Shown here in pieces: positions 7,946-15,346 of a stretch of 33,010 bases of DNA. The first letter of the stretch is position 1. Each line of letters starts with the position of its first letter. This DNA comes from DATCJU01 sp036562635 (lineage in GTDB: Bacteria > Actinomycetota > Actinomycetes > Mycobacteriales > Pseudonocardiaceae): NCBI GenBank assembly GCA_036562635.1, contig DATCJU010000148.1, positions 1 through 33,010 of the forward strand. Direction: 5' to 3'. The position numbers were made by a program, and so were the translations under genes. The notes beneath the pieces were generated by a model that saw nothing but the letters and a program-made list of their open reading frames with translations, made no database searches and was not told the DNA's origin.

Positions 7946-8644
7946 GTGATGGCGGCCCACCCCTACTCCCCCGGTCCGTACGGCGACGGACACACCGAGC
8001 CCACCCCGTCCCGCGACTTCTACGAGGTCCTGTACCGGCGGCGCGACGTCCGCGCGGAGTTCACCGGAGAACCGATCCCCGAGGACGTGCTGCGCCGGGT
8101 GCTGACCGCGGCGCACTCCGCACCGAGCGTCGGACTGTCCCAACCCTGGGACTTCGTCGTCGTGCGCGACGAGACCATCCGACGCGCCTTCCGCGACCAC
8201 GTCCAGGCCGAGAGGTCGGTGTTCGCCGCCCAGCTCGACGGGGACCGTGCCGAGCTGTTCTCCCGCATCAAGATCGAGGGTGTCCTGGAGTCCAGCCTCG
8301 GGATCGTCGTCACCTACGACCCGGAACGCGGCTCCCCCGCGGTGCTCGGCCGGCACGCGATCGCCGACGCCGGCCTGTACTCGGTCTGCCTGGCCATCCA
8401 GAACCTGTGGCTGGCCGCCACCGCCGAGGGACTCGGCGTAGGCTGGGTCAGCTTCTACCGGGAGGACTTCCTGCGCAGGCTGCTGGGCCTGCCCAGCCGG
8501 CTGCGCCCCGTGGCCTGGCTGTGCGTCGGCCCGGTCCGCAAGCTCCAGGAGACACCGGACCTGGAACGGCACGGCTGGCGCAAGCGTCTTCCTCTTGATG
8601 ACGTTCTGCACTACGAGCGATACGGGCAGCGATCGTCCCGGTAA
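7946..8644 (+). CDS. bluB: 5,6-dimethylbenzimidazole synthase BluB
   Basis: A 232-residue flavin-destructase of the nitroreductase fold that converts FMNH2 and O2 to 5,6-dimethylbenzimidazole, the lower ligand of vitamin B12. Diagnostic stretches are 'YRRRDVRAEFTGEPIPEDVL', 'AAHSAPSVGLSQPWDFVVV', 'VCLAIQNLWLAATAEGLGVG' and 'WVSFYREDFLRRLLGLP'. The GTG at 7946 (or the ATG three bases on) starts just before the conserved region and follows a CAATAT -10-like box by 6 bases, so translation is probably leaderless; the frame is open further upstream but not protein-like. No other cobalamin gene is nearby. The GGDEF gene follows 76 bases later. Confidence 0.9.
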   Translation: MMAAHPYSPGPYGDGHTEPTPSRDFYEVLYRRRDVRAEFTGEPIPEDVLRRVLTAAHSAPSVGLSQPWDFVVVRDETIRRAFRDHVQAERSVFAAQLDGDRAELFSRIKIEGVLESSLGIVVTYDPERGSPAVLGRHAIADAGLYSVCLAIQNLWLAATAEGLGVGWVSFYREDFLRRLLGLPSRLRPVAWLCVGPVRKLQETPDLERHGWRKRLPLDDVLHYERYGQRSSR

Positions 8645-8720
8645 CCTGTCGGCTACCGGGCGTTCCGGTCCGGTGGACGAACCGGACGGCGAGGTTCCGG
8701 CAAGAGGTGTCGGGGGCGCA

Positions 8721-10226
8721 GTGGACCGCGACGAGCCAGTCATGAAGGGCCACCTCTCGCGCGAGGACCGCGAGGTGCGCCTGCTCCTGGAGTCCGGACG
8801 GGTCACCGAGGCCAACGCCCTGTTCGACCAGGTCGTGAACCGGATCCCCCCCAAAGGGAGCGACGACTGGCACCGGGGTGTCGTGCTGGTGCACCGCGCG
8901 GTCATGGCCTGGCGGCTCGGCCGGATCCCCCTCGCCCTGGAGCTGGCCGCCGAGGGATGGATCGAGCTGGACGAGCGGGAGGCCCGTGGCACGGCAGCAG
9001 CCCAGACCCTCGGCATGCTCGGCTACCTGCTGGAGAGCATCGGACACCGGCGTGCCGCAGACGACCTGATGCGGCAGTCGGTCCAGGTGGCCCGGGAGGC
9101 CGGGGACCCCGAGACACTGGCACACGCCCTGCAACGGCTCGGTGGGCAGCTGAACTTCCGGGCACTCAGCTCCGACCCGGAGACGGCCCGCCAGGCGTTC
9201 GCCGAAGCTCGGGAGCTGTTGGAGGAAGGCCTGTCCCTGGCTCGCCCCGGCCTGGTGCACCGGTCGCTGCTCGGGGCCTACGCCCGGTCACTGGCCGGTC
9301 TCGGTGAACTGGACCGGGCCGAGCAGGTCGCCCGGGAAGCGCTGCGCCTGGCCGAGACCGCGGACGACCGATGGAGCAAGGCCGTGGGCTACTGGGTGCT
9401 CGGCTCGGTGCGCCGGGCCCAGGGGGAGCTGGCCGAGGCGCGGGAGCTGTGCTGGAAGTCCGTCACCGAGGCAGGCACCGCGCTGGACAACAACCTGTTG
9501 CTGCGGTTCTCCCTGGACCTGGCCGACATCTGTGCCGAGCTGGGGGACGCGGAGGGCGAGGCGAAGGCCCTGCGCCAGAGCCTGAACGCCGGCCGCAAGG
9601 CGGTCGAGACCTCCCAGGAAGGGCTGGCCCAGGCCCTGGAGCAGCGGCGGATCGCCGTGCGGGCGCAACGGCTGGCCCAACAGGCCCAGGAGGCCGCGGC
9701 ACGGGACCCGCTGACCGGTCTGGTGAACCGGTTGGGTCTGGAGCGGGCGGCACCGCGTCTGCTGGAGTGCACCACCAGGGGCCGGATGCCGTGGCTGGTG
9801 CTGGTGGACGTCGACCACTTCAAGAGCATCAACGACGAGGCCGGCCACGCCGCCGGGGACGCCACGTTGCGGGAGATCGCCCAGCTCCTGCGTCGGGAGT
9901 GCCGGGCCGACGACCTGGTGGCCCGGTGGGCCGGGGACGAGTTCGTCGTCCTGCTCATGGACGCCACCGACGACCGTCCGGACGCCGGCCCGGTGGTGGC
10001 CGAACGCATCCGGGAGGCCGTGGACGGCCACGACTGGCCGATGGTGCTCGGCAACATCCGGCGGCCGACGGTCAGCATCGGCGTGGCCTCCGGGCTGCCC
10101 GACCTCGACCAGCTGTTCGCCGCCGCCGACGTGGCCCTCTACCGGGCCAAACGGCAGGGCCGCAACCGGGTGGAGGTGCACCACACCTCGAGCTCGCCGG
10201 TGCAGCGGACGGGAACGCTGTCCTGA
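8721..10226 (+). CDS. Diguanylate cyclase with N-terminal TPR-like region (AGDEF variant)
   Basis: About 501 residues. The first roughly 310 are all-helical with TPR-like repeats (for example 'RAVMAWRLGRIPLALELAAEG', 'SLAGLGELDRAEQVAREALR'), followed by a coiled coil (about 300-325) and a C-terminal GGDEF domain ('RDPLTGLVNRLGLE', 'DVDHFKSINDEAGHAAGD', 'ARWAGDEFVVLL'). The active-site signature is A404-GDEF instead of GGDEF, a change tolerated by many active enzymes. The product-inhibition I-site RxxD ('RADD') sits exactly 5 residues before it. It should make c-di-GMP, with the TPRs sensing a protein partner; no membrane segment is present. The start is uncertain: GTG 8721 has GGGGG before it; ATG 8742 is an alternative. 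Confidence 0.88.
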   Translation: MDRDEPVMKGHLSREDREVRLLLESGRVTEANALFDQVVNRIPPKGSDDWHRGVVLVHRAVMAWRLGRIPLALELAAEGWIELDEREARGTAAAQTLGMLGYLLESIGHRRAADDLMRQSVQVAREAGDPETLAHALQRLGGQLNFRALSSDPETARQAFAEARELLEEGLSLARPGLVHRSLLGAYARSLAGLGELDRAEQVAREALRLAETADDRWSKAVGYWVLGSVRRAQGELAEARELCWKSVTEAGTALDNNLLLRFSLDLADICAELGDAEGEAKALRQSLNAGRKAVETSQEGLAQALEQRRIAVRAQRLAQQAQEAAARDPLTGLVNRLGLERAAPRLLECTTRGRMPWLVLVDVDHFKSINDEAGHAAGDATLREIAQLLRRECRADDLVARWAGDEFVVLLMDATDDRPDAGPVVAERIREAVDGHDWPMVLGNIRRPTVSIGVASGLPDLDQLFAAADVALYRAKRQGRNRVEVHHTSSSPVQRTGTLS

Positions 10227-10259
10227 CCCCGGCTCCGGTACCCGCAGACGGGGTCGGGA

Positions 10260-10290
10260 CGGGTCGGGGAGCGGAGACGTCCCCGACCCG
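10260..10290. terminator. Bidirectional hairpin terminator
   Basis: An 11-bp perfect stem (10260-10270 with 10280-10290, loop 9) lies between the convergent GGDEF gene and LuxR-type regulator gene and can serve both. Confidence 0.75.
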
Positions 10291-10322
10291 GACCGTGCTC
10301 CGTCGACCGGAGGATCAGCGGG

Positions 10323-10970
10323 TCAACTGACCAGACCGCCGCGGTAGGCGACCAGCGCCGCCTGCACGCGGTTGACCGCTCCGATCTTGCTCAGCACCGA
10401 CGAGACGTAGCCCTTCACCGTCGCCTCGGACAGGTGCAGGGCGTGACCGATCTCCGCGTTGGACATGCCCTGCCCGATCAGGGAGAGCACCTCCCGCTCC
10501 CGCGCGGAGAGGGTGGAGAGCAGGCGACGGGCGGGTTCGGCGACACGTTCCTCGTCGGCCAGGGCGGCCAGCACCCGGGAGGCCACGCCGGGGTCGAGCA
10601 CCGCACCGCCGCGCGCCAGGTCGCGAACCGCGTGCACGAGCTGGGTGGGGTCGGTGTCCTTGAGCAGGAACCCGGCCGCACCGAGCCGCAGGGCCTCACT
10701 GACGTACTCGTCGAGGTCGAACGTGGTGAGCATGGCCACCCGAGGCGGATTGGGCAGGGGGCGGAGTCTGCGGAGGGCGACGAGACCGTCGGCGTTGGGC
10801 ATCCGGATGTCCAGCAGCACGACGTCGGGGCGGTGCTGGCACACCAGGTCGAACACCTGGGCACCGTTGTCGCACTCGGCAACCACCTCGATGTCGCCCG
10901 CGCTGCGCAGGATCATCCGTAGGCCCGAACGCACCAGCTCCTCGTCGTCGACCAGCATGACCTTGACCAC
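10323..10970 (-). CDS. NarL/LuxR-family response regulator (orphan)
   Basis: A 215-residue response regulator: receiver domain with Asp8/Asp9, phospho-acceptor Asp54 ('VVLLDIRMPNADG'), 'LTTFD' and 'LLKDTDP', then a LuxR helix-turn-helix ('LSAREREVLSLIGQGMSNAE', 'LHLSEATVKGYVSSVLSKIG'). No histidine kinase gene is adjacent. The GTG at 10970 gives the canonical N-terminus and has AGGAGG 5 bases upstream. A second in-frame GTG at 11042 also has AGGAGG at the same distance and would add 24 residues, so a longer form is possible. It converges with the GGDEF gene, sharing the hairpin at 10260-10290. Confidence 0.9.
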   Translation of the reverse strand: MVKVMLVDDEELVRSGLRMILRSAGDIEVVAECDNGAQVFDLVCQHRPDVVLLDIRMPNADGLVALRRLRPLPNPPRVAMLTTFDLDEYVSEALRLGAAGFLLKDTDPTQLVHAVRDLARGGAVLDPGVASRVLAALADEERVAEPARRLLSTLSAREREVLSLIGQGMSNAEIGHALHLSEATVKGYVSSVLSKIGAVNRVQAALVAYRGGLVS

Positions 10971-11132
10971 AGCCGCCTCCTGTGCTCGAGCGGGGACTGC
11001 ACCCGGGCGGCCGCCGTGAGCGGATGTGGGGCGAACGCTCACGGCGGCCTCCTTTCGTTCGACACGGCAGGGCGTTCCGTGCCCGGGGTGTGCCGGAACC
11101 CACGTGCCGTCTTGGCCCCGGTGCCGCGCATG

Positions 11133-11153
11133 ACGATAGGTGGTGTGAACCAC
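11133..11153 (-). promoter_or_regulatory. Candidate promoter element and small palindrome upstream of the LuxR-type regulator
   Basis: On the minus strand TATCGT (11133-11138) fits a -10 box. Directly upstream is GTGGT-TCAC-ACCAC (11140-11153), a 5-bp inverted repeat that could be an operator, possibly for autoregulation. No -35 box is evident. Confidence 0.3.
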
Positions 11154-11211
11154 TCTGGCGAGTGACCCACCGGGCAAATCAGCGCAGTTTTCCTATACGT
11201 AACGTTCAGAG

Positions 11212-11868
11212 TTAGCCGATTCTGGCGGCAACTTCTTCACGCAGTTGGGGGAGCTTCGAGTACAGAACGTCACCAGGGCAGGCGGTGGCGTTGACGTCCC
11301 GGTGACCGACGATGGCGCTGGGGGACAACCCGTACGTGGCGCAGATGTACGCGCAGGTGGTCACCAACGACTCCCACAGCGCGGCCGGCGGAGCGACCGA
11401 GGTGTAGGTGCCCTCGTTCTCGATGCCGATGGCGACCGTGTTGTACCCGCTGGCGTGGGCGCCCACGACGTGCTTGGTACCGCTGCGCAACGCGTTCAGG
11501 CTCTCGTGGCGACCCTCCAGGACGTAGCCGCCGCGGGTGATGGTGAGCTGCTGACCGGTGTCGATCCAGCCGTTGGTGTCCATGTGGTGGTTCTGGATCG
11601 CCCTGGCCAGGGCGTACGCGTGCTCCCGCGAGTAGTCGGTGCTGTTGGCCGTCGCGGTGTGGTGGATGATCAGCGCGGTGGGGCGCTGGTTGAGCACGGT
11701 GATCGGCTCCGAGGGTGGCCGTGCGCCCCAGGTGTCACAACTGATGATCTCCAGGGCGTCGCGCCGCGGCCGGGCGGCGTGCGCCACGCCGGGAACCAGC
11801 AGGAGCGGGGTGGCCGCCAGACCGCCTAACAGGGCGCGCCTGGTGACGGTGCGGGAAATTGACCGCAT
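11212..11868 (-). CDS. Tat-exported peptidoglycan recognition protein / N-acetylmuramoyl-L-alanine amidase
   Basis: A 218-residue exported amidase_2/PGRP-type enzyme. The N-terminus has a twin-arginine signal ('RTVTRRALLGGLAATPLLL') with an AxA cleavage site at 'GVAHA'. The domain carries zinc ligands in 'ALIIHHTATANS' and 'IVGHRDVNATACPGDVL', as in PGRPs, plus 'NHHMDTNGW' and 'VAIGIENEG'. It should cleave the lactyl-L-Ala bond of peptidoglycan outside the cell, in wall turnover or attack on other bacteria. The ATG at 11868 has GGAGG at good spacing; the open frame extends upstream but loses the signal. It lies 57 bases downstream of the sucrase/ferredoxin-like gene on the same strand. Confidence 0.9.
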   Translation of the reverse strand: MRSISRTVTRRALLGGLAATPLLLVPGVAHAARPRRDALEIISCDTWGARPPSEPITVLNQRPTALIIHHTATANSTDYSREHAYALARAIQNHHMDTNGWIDTGQQLTITRGGYVLEGRHESLNALRSGTKHVVGAHASGYNTVAIGIENEGTYTSVAPPAALWESLVTTCAYICATYGLSPSAIVGHRDVNATACPGDVLYSKLPQLREEVAARIG

Positions 11869-11913
11869 AACTACCTCCGTAATGCAGGGGTAGTCAACTT
11901 TCTTCCCACCTAC

Positions 11914-11928
11914 TTGACATCTGGTCAA
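11914..11928. promoter_or_regulatory. TTGAC-N5-GTCAA inverted repeat before the amidase gene
   Basis: TTGACatctgGTCAA is a perfect 5-bp inverted repeat overlapping the stop of the upstream gene, with a third GTCAA half-site at 11893-11897. It lies 46-60 bases before the amidase ATG and could be an operator or provide the amidase -35 box on the minus strand (TTGACC or TTGACT). Confidence 0.35.
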
Positions 11929-12848
11929 TCCTCCACAAGGAGGGCCGGGAGCAGCGCAATGGGGACACTTGGAGTCTTGCCACAACTGACCGGACGTGGT
12001 GGCTGTTGCTCCCTGGCGACGATCTCGACCCACCAGGCCCGACCGTCGGCGTGCCGGACCCGAACCCGGACGTCGTCCTCCCGCCGCTCCTCGGTGTCCA
12101 CCACCAGGGCGTCGGCACGGGCCTCACCCAGGTGCTGACGGACGGCCAGCTCGGCCACCTGACCGGCCGCGGACCAGGTGGAACGCCCCCGACATCCGGG
12201 AAGTGCGACCCTGGCGCCGGCCGCCGCGACGAAGGCCAGCTCGGCGGTGGCCGGGTCGAGGCGGCCGTAGGCGTAACCGGTGGGCAACAGCACGGCGGAG
12301 GGAGCCATACGGTGCCCGCCGGTGTGTGCGGACTCCCAGACCGCACCGGGGTGGTGGGCGGCCAACTCGCAGGCGACGGAGCGCCCCAGGAGCGCACAGC
12401 AACGGTCCCGACGACCGTTGGTGCACACCAGCAACAGCGGTTCCCGACGCGGGGTACCGAATCCGGGGGCGGCGCCGGTGGACAGTGCGACGAAGTCCAG
12501 TTCCAGCAGCACCTTCGGATCGTCGACGAGCGCCTCCTCCAACCAGACCGCACCGGGACGGGTGCCCGCCAGGTACACCTGCCGGGGTTCCGGAACCCGC
12601 CGGTCGGCGTGCGGACCCGGGCGGCGGATCAGCACCGCGCGGATCCCCACGGCCTTGGCGCGTCGCGCCAACTCCCTCCCGAACGCCCGGTCCAGGTGGC
12701 TCTGCGACAGGGCGTCACGGCCCCACGGCCCCGGCTGTTCCAGGCAGATCCAGGCGGTGGCTGTGGGGGCCGTGCCTGGTAGCGGCTCGGCCAGCCGCCG
12801 GGACAGCGCAGAGCATGAGGTGGCGGGCACTGCTGGCCGGTGCAGCAT
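11925..12848 (-). CDS. Sucrase/ferredoxin-like family protein
   Basis: A 307-residue protein of the Suc_Fer-like family (thioredoxin-like ferredoxin-related fold). Diagnostic features are 'CSALSRRLAEPLPGTAPTA' near the N-terminus, 'CTNGRRDRCCALLGR' with its cysteine cluster, and 'WESAHTGGHRMAPSAVLLP' with 'TGYAYGRLD'. The cysteines (and a Cys-rich N-terminus) suggest an Fe-S or redox role, but the biochemical function of actinobacterial members is not established; the name 'sucrase' is historical. The ATG at 12848 is preceded by GGAGGGAG; the open frame reaches 12905 but without a better start. It is divergent from the tRNA-Arg gene. Confidence 0.85.
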   Translation of the reverse strand: MLHRPAVPATSCSALSRRLAEPLPGTAPTATAWICLEQPGPWGRDALSQSHLDRAFGRELARRAKAVGIRAVLIRRPGPHADRRVPEPRQVYLAGTRPGAVWLEEALVDDPKVLLELDFVALSTGAAPGFGTPRREPLLLVCTNGRRDRCCALLGRSVACELAAHHPGAVWESAHTGGHRMAPSAVLLPTGYAYGRLDPATAELAFVAAAGARVALPGCRGRSTWSAAGQVAELAVRQHLGEARADALVVDTEERREDDVRVRVRHADGRAWWVEIVAREQQPPRPVSCGKTPSVPIALLPALLVED

Positions 12849-12922
12849 GGCCCGAGTCTCCCTCCGCAACACGAACGACGCGCGCGCTGCCGCGGGGAAG
12901 ACCACCGACAGGGGACCAGGCC

Positions 12923-12951
12923 GTGACCCGGAAGCGCGGTACCGCTACCCT
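12923..12951 (+). promoter_or_regulatory. Promoter of tRNA-Arg
   Basis: GTGACC (12923-12928) and TACCCT (12946-12951) are separated by 17 bases, placing transcription start about 12 bases before the mature tRNA 5' end. Confidence 0.6.
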
Positions 12952-12969
12952 GTGAATGGTTCACCCCAA

Positions 12970-13042
12970 GCCCTCGTAGCTCAGGGGATAGAGCACCGAT
13001 CTCCTAAATCGGGTGTCGCAGGTTCGAGTCCTGCCGGGGGCA
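12970..13042 (+). tRNA. tRNA-Arg (anticodon CCT, reads AGG)
   Basis: A full cloverleaf can be drawn: acceptor arm GCCCTCG (12970-12976) pairs with CGGGGGC (13035-13041) with one T-G wobble; the D-arm contains AGCTCAGGGGATAGAGC; the anticodon stem CCGAT/ATCGG holds loop CTCCTAA with anticodon CCT at 13003-13005; the T-arm is GCAGGTTCGAGTCCTGC. The discriminator base is A and CCA is not encoded. A hairpin terminator follows. I saw no integrase gene or repeated 3' end next to it. Confidence 0.96.
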
Positions 13043-13063
13043 CAAAGGACCAGATGAAACGCA

Positions 13064-13095
13064 CGTGGGCCGATCTCCGGGGAGATCGGCCCACG
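13064..13095 (+). terminator. Intrinsic terminator of tRNA-Arg
   Basis: A 15-bp inverted repeat (arms 13064-13078 and 13081-13095; top pairs must open to form a loop) followed by TTT lies 22 bases after the tRNA. Confidence 0.85.
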
Positions 13096-13159
13096 CTTTA
13101 TCTCCATCTTTGCCGTCGTCGCTCAGGCGCGACGGTGTCAAGTGCTGCCCTCCCGCCCG

Positions 13160-13176
13160 GGACCACCCTGTGGTCC
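13160..13176 (-). terminator. Hairpin downstream of the DUF4352 gene
   Basis: GGACCAC-cct-GTGGTCC is a perfect 7-bp stem, enclosed by a looser CCCGCCC/GGGCGGG pairing (13152-13158 with 13191-13197). It lies about 75 bases past the stop of the minus-strand gene. Confidence 0.5.
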
Positions 13177-13252
13177 GCACGGAGGTCCGAGGGCGGGCTC
13201 ACCCGGTACGACCGGCAGCAGCCGCACGACAGGACGGACGGGACGACGCTGC

Positions 13253-13996
13253 TCAGCCCGTGCCTTCCCAGTACACCGGGTCCGAGAGGCCCCACTCCAG
13301 CGACATCACCAGGTCACCGGGCTTGTCCGTGGGCAGCCCGAACGCCACCTTCCACGTGCCCTGCTTGCCCGGCAGGATGTCCGGCACCGCGGTCGGGTCG
13401 ACCCCCTTGGCGGTGTCCACCACGACCTCTCCCGCCTGACCGTCGGCCGTGATCTTGGCCACCCAGAGGGCACCGGTGAGCGTCTCCTGCGACGTATTGG
13501 TCACGGTGACGGTCACGACGACGGTGCGCTTGCTGTTCTCCCCCACGAAGGCCGTGTCGCTGGGCTGGTACGCCTCCGGCGCCGACACGGTGATGTTCCC
13601 CCGCTGACCCTGGTAGGTCTCCCCGAACTTCAGTCGAGACAGTCCCGACTGACCGGCCGACTCACCTTGCTGACCAGCGGTGTCGCCCGCGACCGGCGTC
13701 GGGGTGGCCGTGAGGCTCTCCCCGATCTTGTCGAGCTCCTCACCCCACTTGGCCTGCAGGGCCAGGCCGATGGCGATGCCGGCCACCGAGAGCGCCAGGC
13801 CGGCGATGGCCATCACACGACGAGTGCCGAACAGGGCGATGATCCCGAAGACCACACCGATGAACCCGGCGATGATCGTCGCGTTGTTCAGGATGGGAAG
13901 AGGAGAGCCGCAGAGGGAGACGATCCCGAGGACGAGCGCGGCGATGGCCATGCCCCGCCGGGACTTCTGTCTAGCGGGAGACGACTCAGTAGTCAT
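13253..13996 (-). CDS. DUF4352 domain-containing membrane protein
   Basis: A 247-residue protein. Residues about 15-80 form three hydrophobic segments of the DUF4190 type ('MAIAALVLGIVSLCGSPLP', 'TIIAGFIGVVFGIIALFG', 'MAIAGLALSVAGIAIGLAL'). A Thr/Gly/Gln-rich linker leads to an extracytoplasmic beta-rich DUF4352 (Ig-like) domain with the family core 'VVVTVTVTNTSQETLTGAL' and 'PDILPGKQGTWKVAFGLP'. Function is unknown; such proteins are common cell-surface proteins of actinomycetes. The ATG at 13996 has only a weak ribosome site. A GATCAA-ACAG-TTGATC palindrome lies about 105 bases upstream. Confidence 0.85.
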   Translation of the reverse strand: MTTESSPARQKSRRGMAIAALVLGIVSLCGSPLPILNNATIIAGFIGVVFGIIALFGTRRVMAIAGLALSVAGIAIGLALQAKWGEELDKIGESLTATPTPVAGDTAGQQGESAGQSGLSRLKFGETYQGQRGNITVSAPEAYQPSDTAFVGENSKRTVVVTVTVTNTSQETLTGALWVAKITADGQAGEVVVDTAKGVDPTAVPDILPGKQGTWKVAFGLPTDKPGDLVMSLEWGLSDPVYWEGTG

Positions 13997-14453
13997 GTGT
14001 ACCCGTCTTTGCTTCCTTCGCTCCGTTCCAGGAGCGTCCTTGGTGGTGAGTGCGCGTCCACCCCCCAGTCACGGCGAGGACGCGGACCCGACGGTTGCAG
14101 GATCAAACAGTTGATCGACATCTCGCCCGAAAGGGTTACGCCTTCTCTTCCTTCCGCCTGACCAGGAAAAGAACCAACAGGCGGAGGAGGTGACCGCCGT
14201 CAGGAGCAGCGCCCGAGGGCGCCGACTCACAGGCCGCCCACCAGGCATGACGGAGCCCCAACCCCGTCCCTCCGGAACTGCCGGCGTGGCACGGCGGGCG
14301 ACGGTGGTCCGAGGCTCCAGGGACCTGAACCGGCCGTGCTGCCGCTCGAGCACGGCTCCCGGAGTCGTCTCCCGCGCATCGGCGATGCTCTTCTCGTCGG
14401 CAACAGCTCACCGCGAGGACACCGAGATGCCCTGATCGCCGAGGAAGGACCGC
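13997..14453. other. Intergenic region with two inverted repeats, no supported gene
   Basis: Short open frames on both strands have poor third-position bias or no family features. Two structures stand out: GATCAA-ACAG-TTGATC (14101-14116), a perfect 6-bp palindrome that could be an operator for the DUF4352 gene, and TCCGCCTG/CAGGCGGA (14153-14160 with 14178-14185), an 8-bp stem with a 17-base A-rich loop. The stretch near 14130-14180 is less GC-rich than the surroundings. Confidence 0.4.
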
Positions 14454-14767
14454 GTGCAGGCGGTCACCTGCATCCTGGCCTTCGCCGCTTCCCGCGGGCT
14501 GGCCCTACTCGGGGTCGCGCAGATCGTCTTGCTCCACCAGTGGTGCGAGTACGAGGCAGCGCGGCAGTTCGCTGGGGCCGACACCTGGACCGCGGCCCTC
14601 CAGCTGGACAGCACACCGGCGGTGACCTGCTCGAACGGTCCCAGGGCCCTCGAGACCCCGGTCGCCCCTGCGTGGGAACGGCGGTGCTGGCGGTGACGGG
14701 AACGGCCGCCACCCTGGTCACGGTCGTCGGCGCCGTGCGTCGCGTCCGGCTCGCCGAGCGCGGCTGA
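14454..14767 (+). pseudogene. Frameshifted small two-helix membrane protein
   Basis: The GTG at 14454 has AGGAAGGA 4 bases upstream and opens a frame with a first hydrophobic helix ('GLALLGVAQIVLL') and strongly biased codons, but it ends at 14696 in Cys/Arg-rich sequence. The next frame carries, from 14672, a second helix ('VGTAVLAVTGTAATLVTVVG') and a basic tail ending at 14767, again with strong codon bias. Joining the two with one frameshift between about 14640 and 14672 gives a plausible protein of about 104 residues: helix, external loop with Trp and Cys residues, helix, basic cytoplasmic end. I do not recognise the family. A sequencing error is an alternative to a true mutation. Confidence 0.5.
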
Positions 14768-14807
14768 CCGTCTCGACCTCCAGCCCCAGCCAGCGCCTAG
14801 GGCTCGG

Positions 14808-15293
14808 TCAGAGCTCGATGTACATCACGTGCAGGCCCACCCGGCCGAACTTCGGGTGGTCGAACGCTCCCGGCACGGTGCCGACGATCCGGAAACCGAG
14901 ACGCCGTAGAGGTTCACCGCCGCGTGGTTGGTCTCCACCACGGCGTTGAACGGCATACCCGCATAACCCCAGCTGCGTGCCCAGTCCAGGGCGTACCGGC
15001 AGAGCACCGCGCCGACACCACGCCCGCGTGCGTCGGAGGTCACCATGAAACTCGCGGTGGCCACGTGCGAGCCACGCCCCCGGACGGTTGGTCTCCATGT
15101 GGGCGGTGCCCACGATCCGGTCGCCCTCGACCGCGACCACGGTGACACCCGGTGGGCGGACCACCCACACCTCGCGGGCCTACTCGGAGGTCATGGCCGG
15201 GTCGTAGGCGAAGGTCTCCTCGGCCTGGATCACCTCACGCACGATCGGCCAGACCTGCGGCCAGTCGGCTTCGACGAACTCCCGCACGAGCAC
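14808..15293 (-). pseudogene. GNAT-family N-acetyltransferase pseudogene
   Basis: From the GTG at 15293 the minus strand reads a typical GNAT start ('VREFVEADWPQVWPIVREVI') but meets an in-frame TAG at 15180-15182. The same frame continues with 'VTVVAVEGDRIVGTAHMETN'. Near 15070-15080 the homology moves to another frame ('VATASFMVTSDARGRGVGAV', the acetyl-CoA-binding motif, and 'FNAVVETNHAAVNLY'), and near 14915-14925 it returns to the first ('RLGFRIVGTVPGAFDHPKFG', 'GLHVMYIEL'). So there is one stop and two compensating frameshifts in an otherwise complete acetyltransferase of about 160 residues. A TAGCGT -10 box remains at 15299-15304. Confidence 0.85.
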
Positions 15294-15346
15294 GACCCAC
15301 GCTACCGCGCAGGACGATCACCGGGCGGCCGGTTTTCCCGGCCAGG

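Noticed and set aside
12970..13100. Integrative element attachment site at tRNA-Arg
   Set aside because: No integrase gene and no repeat of the tRNA 3' end were seen in the window.
14069..14353. Minus-strand open frame of 94 codons with one hydrophobic stretch
   Set aside because: Third-position G/C bias collapses in its second half and no family or good start is seen.
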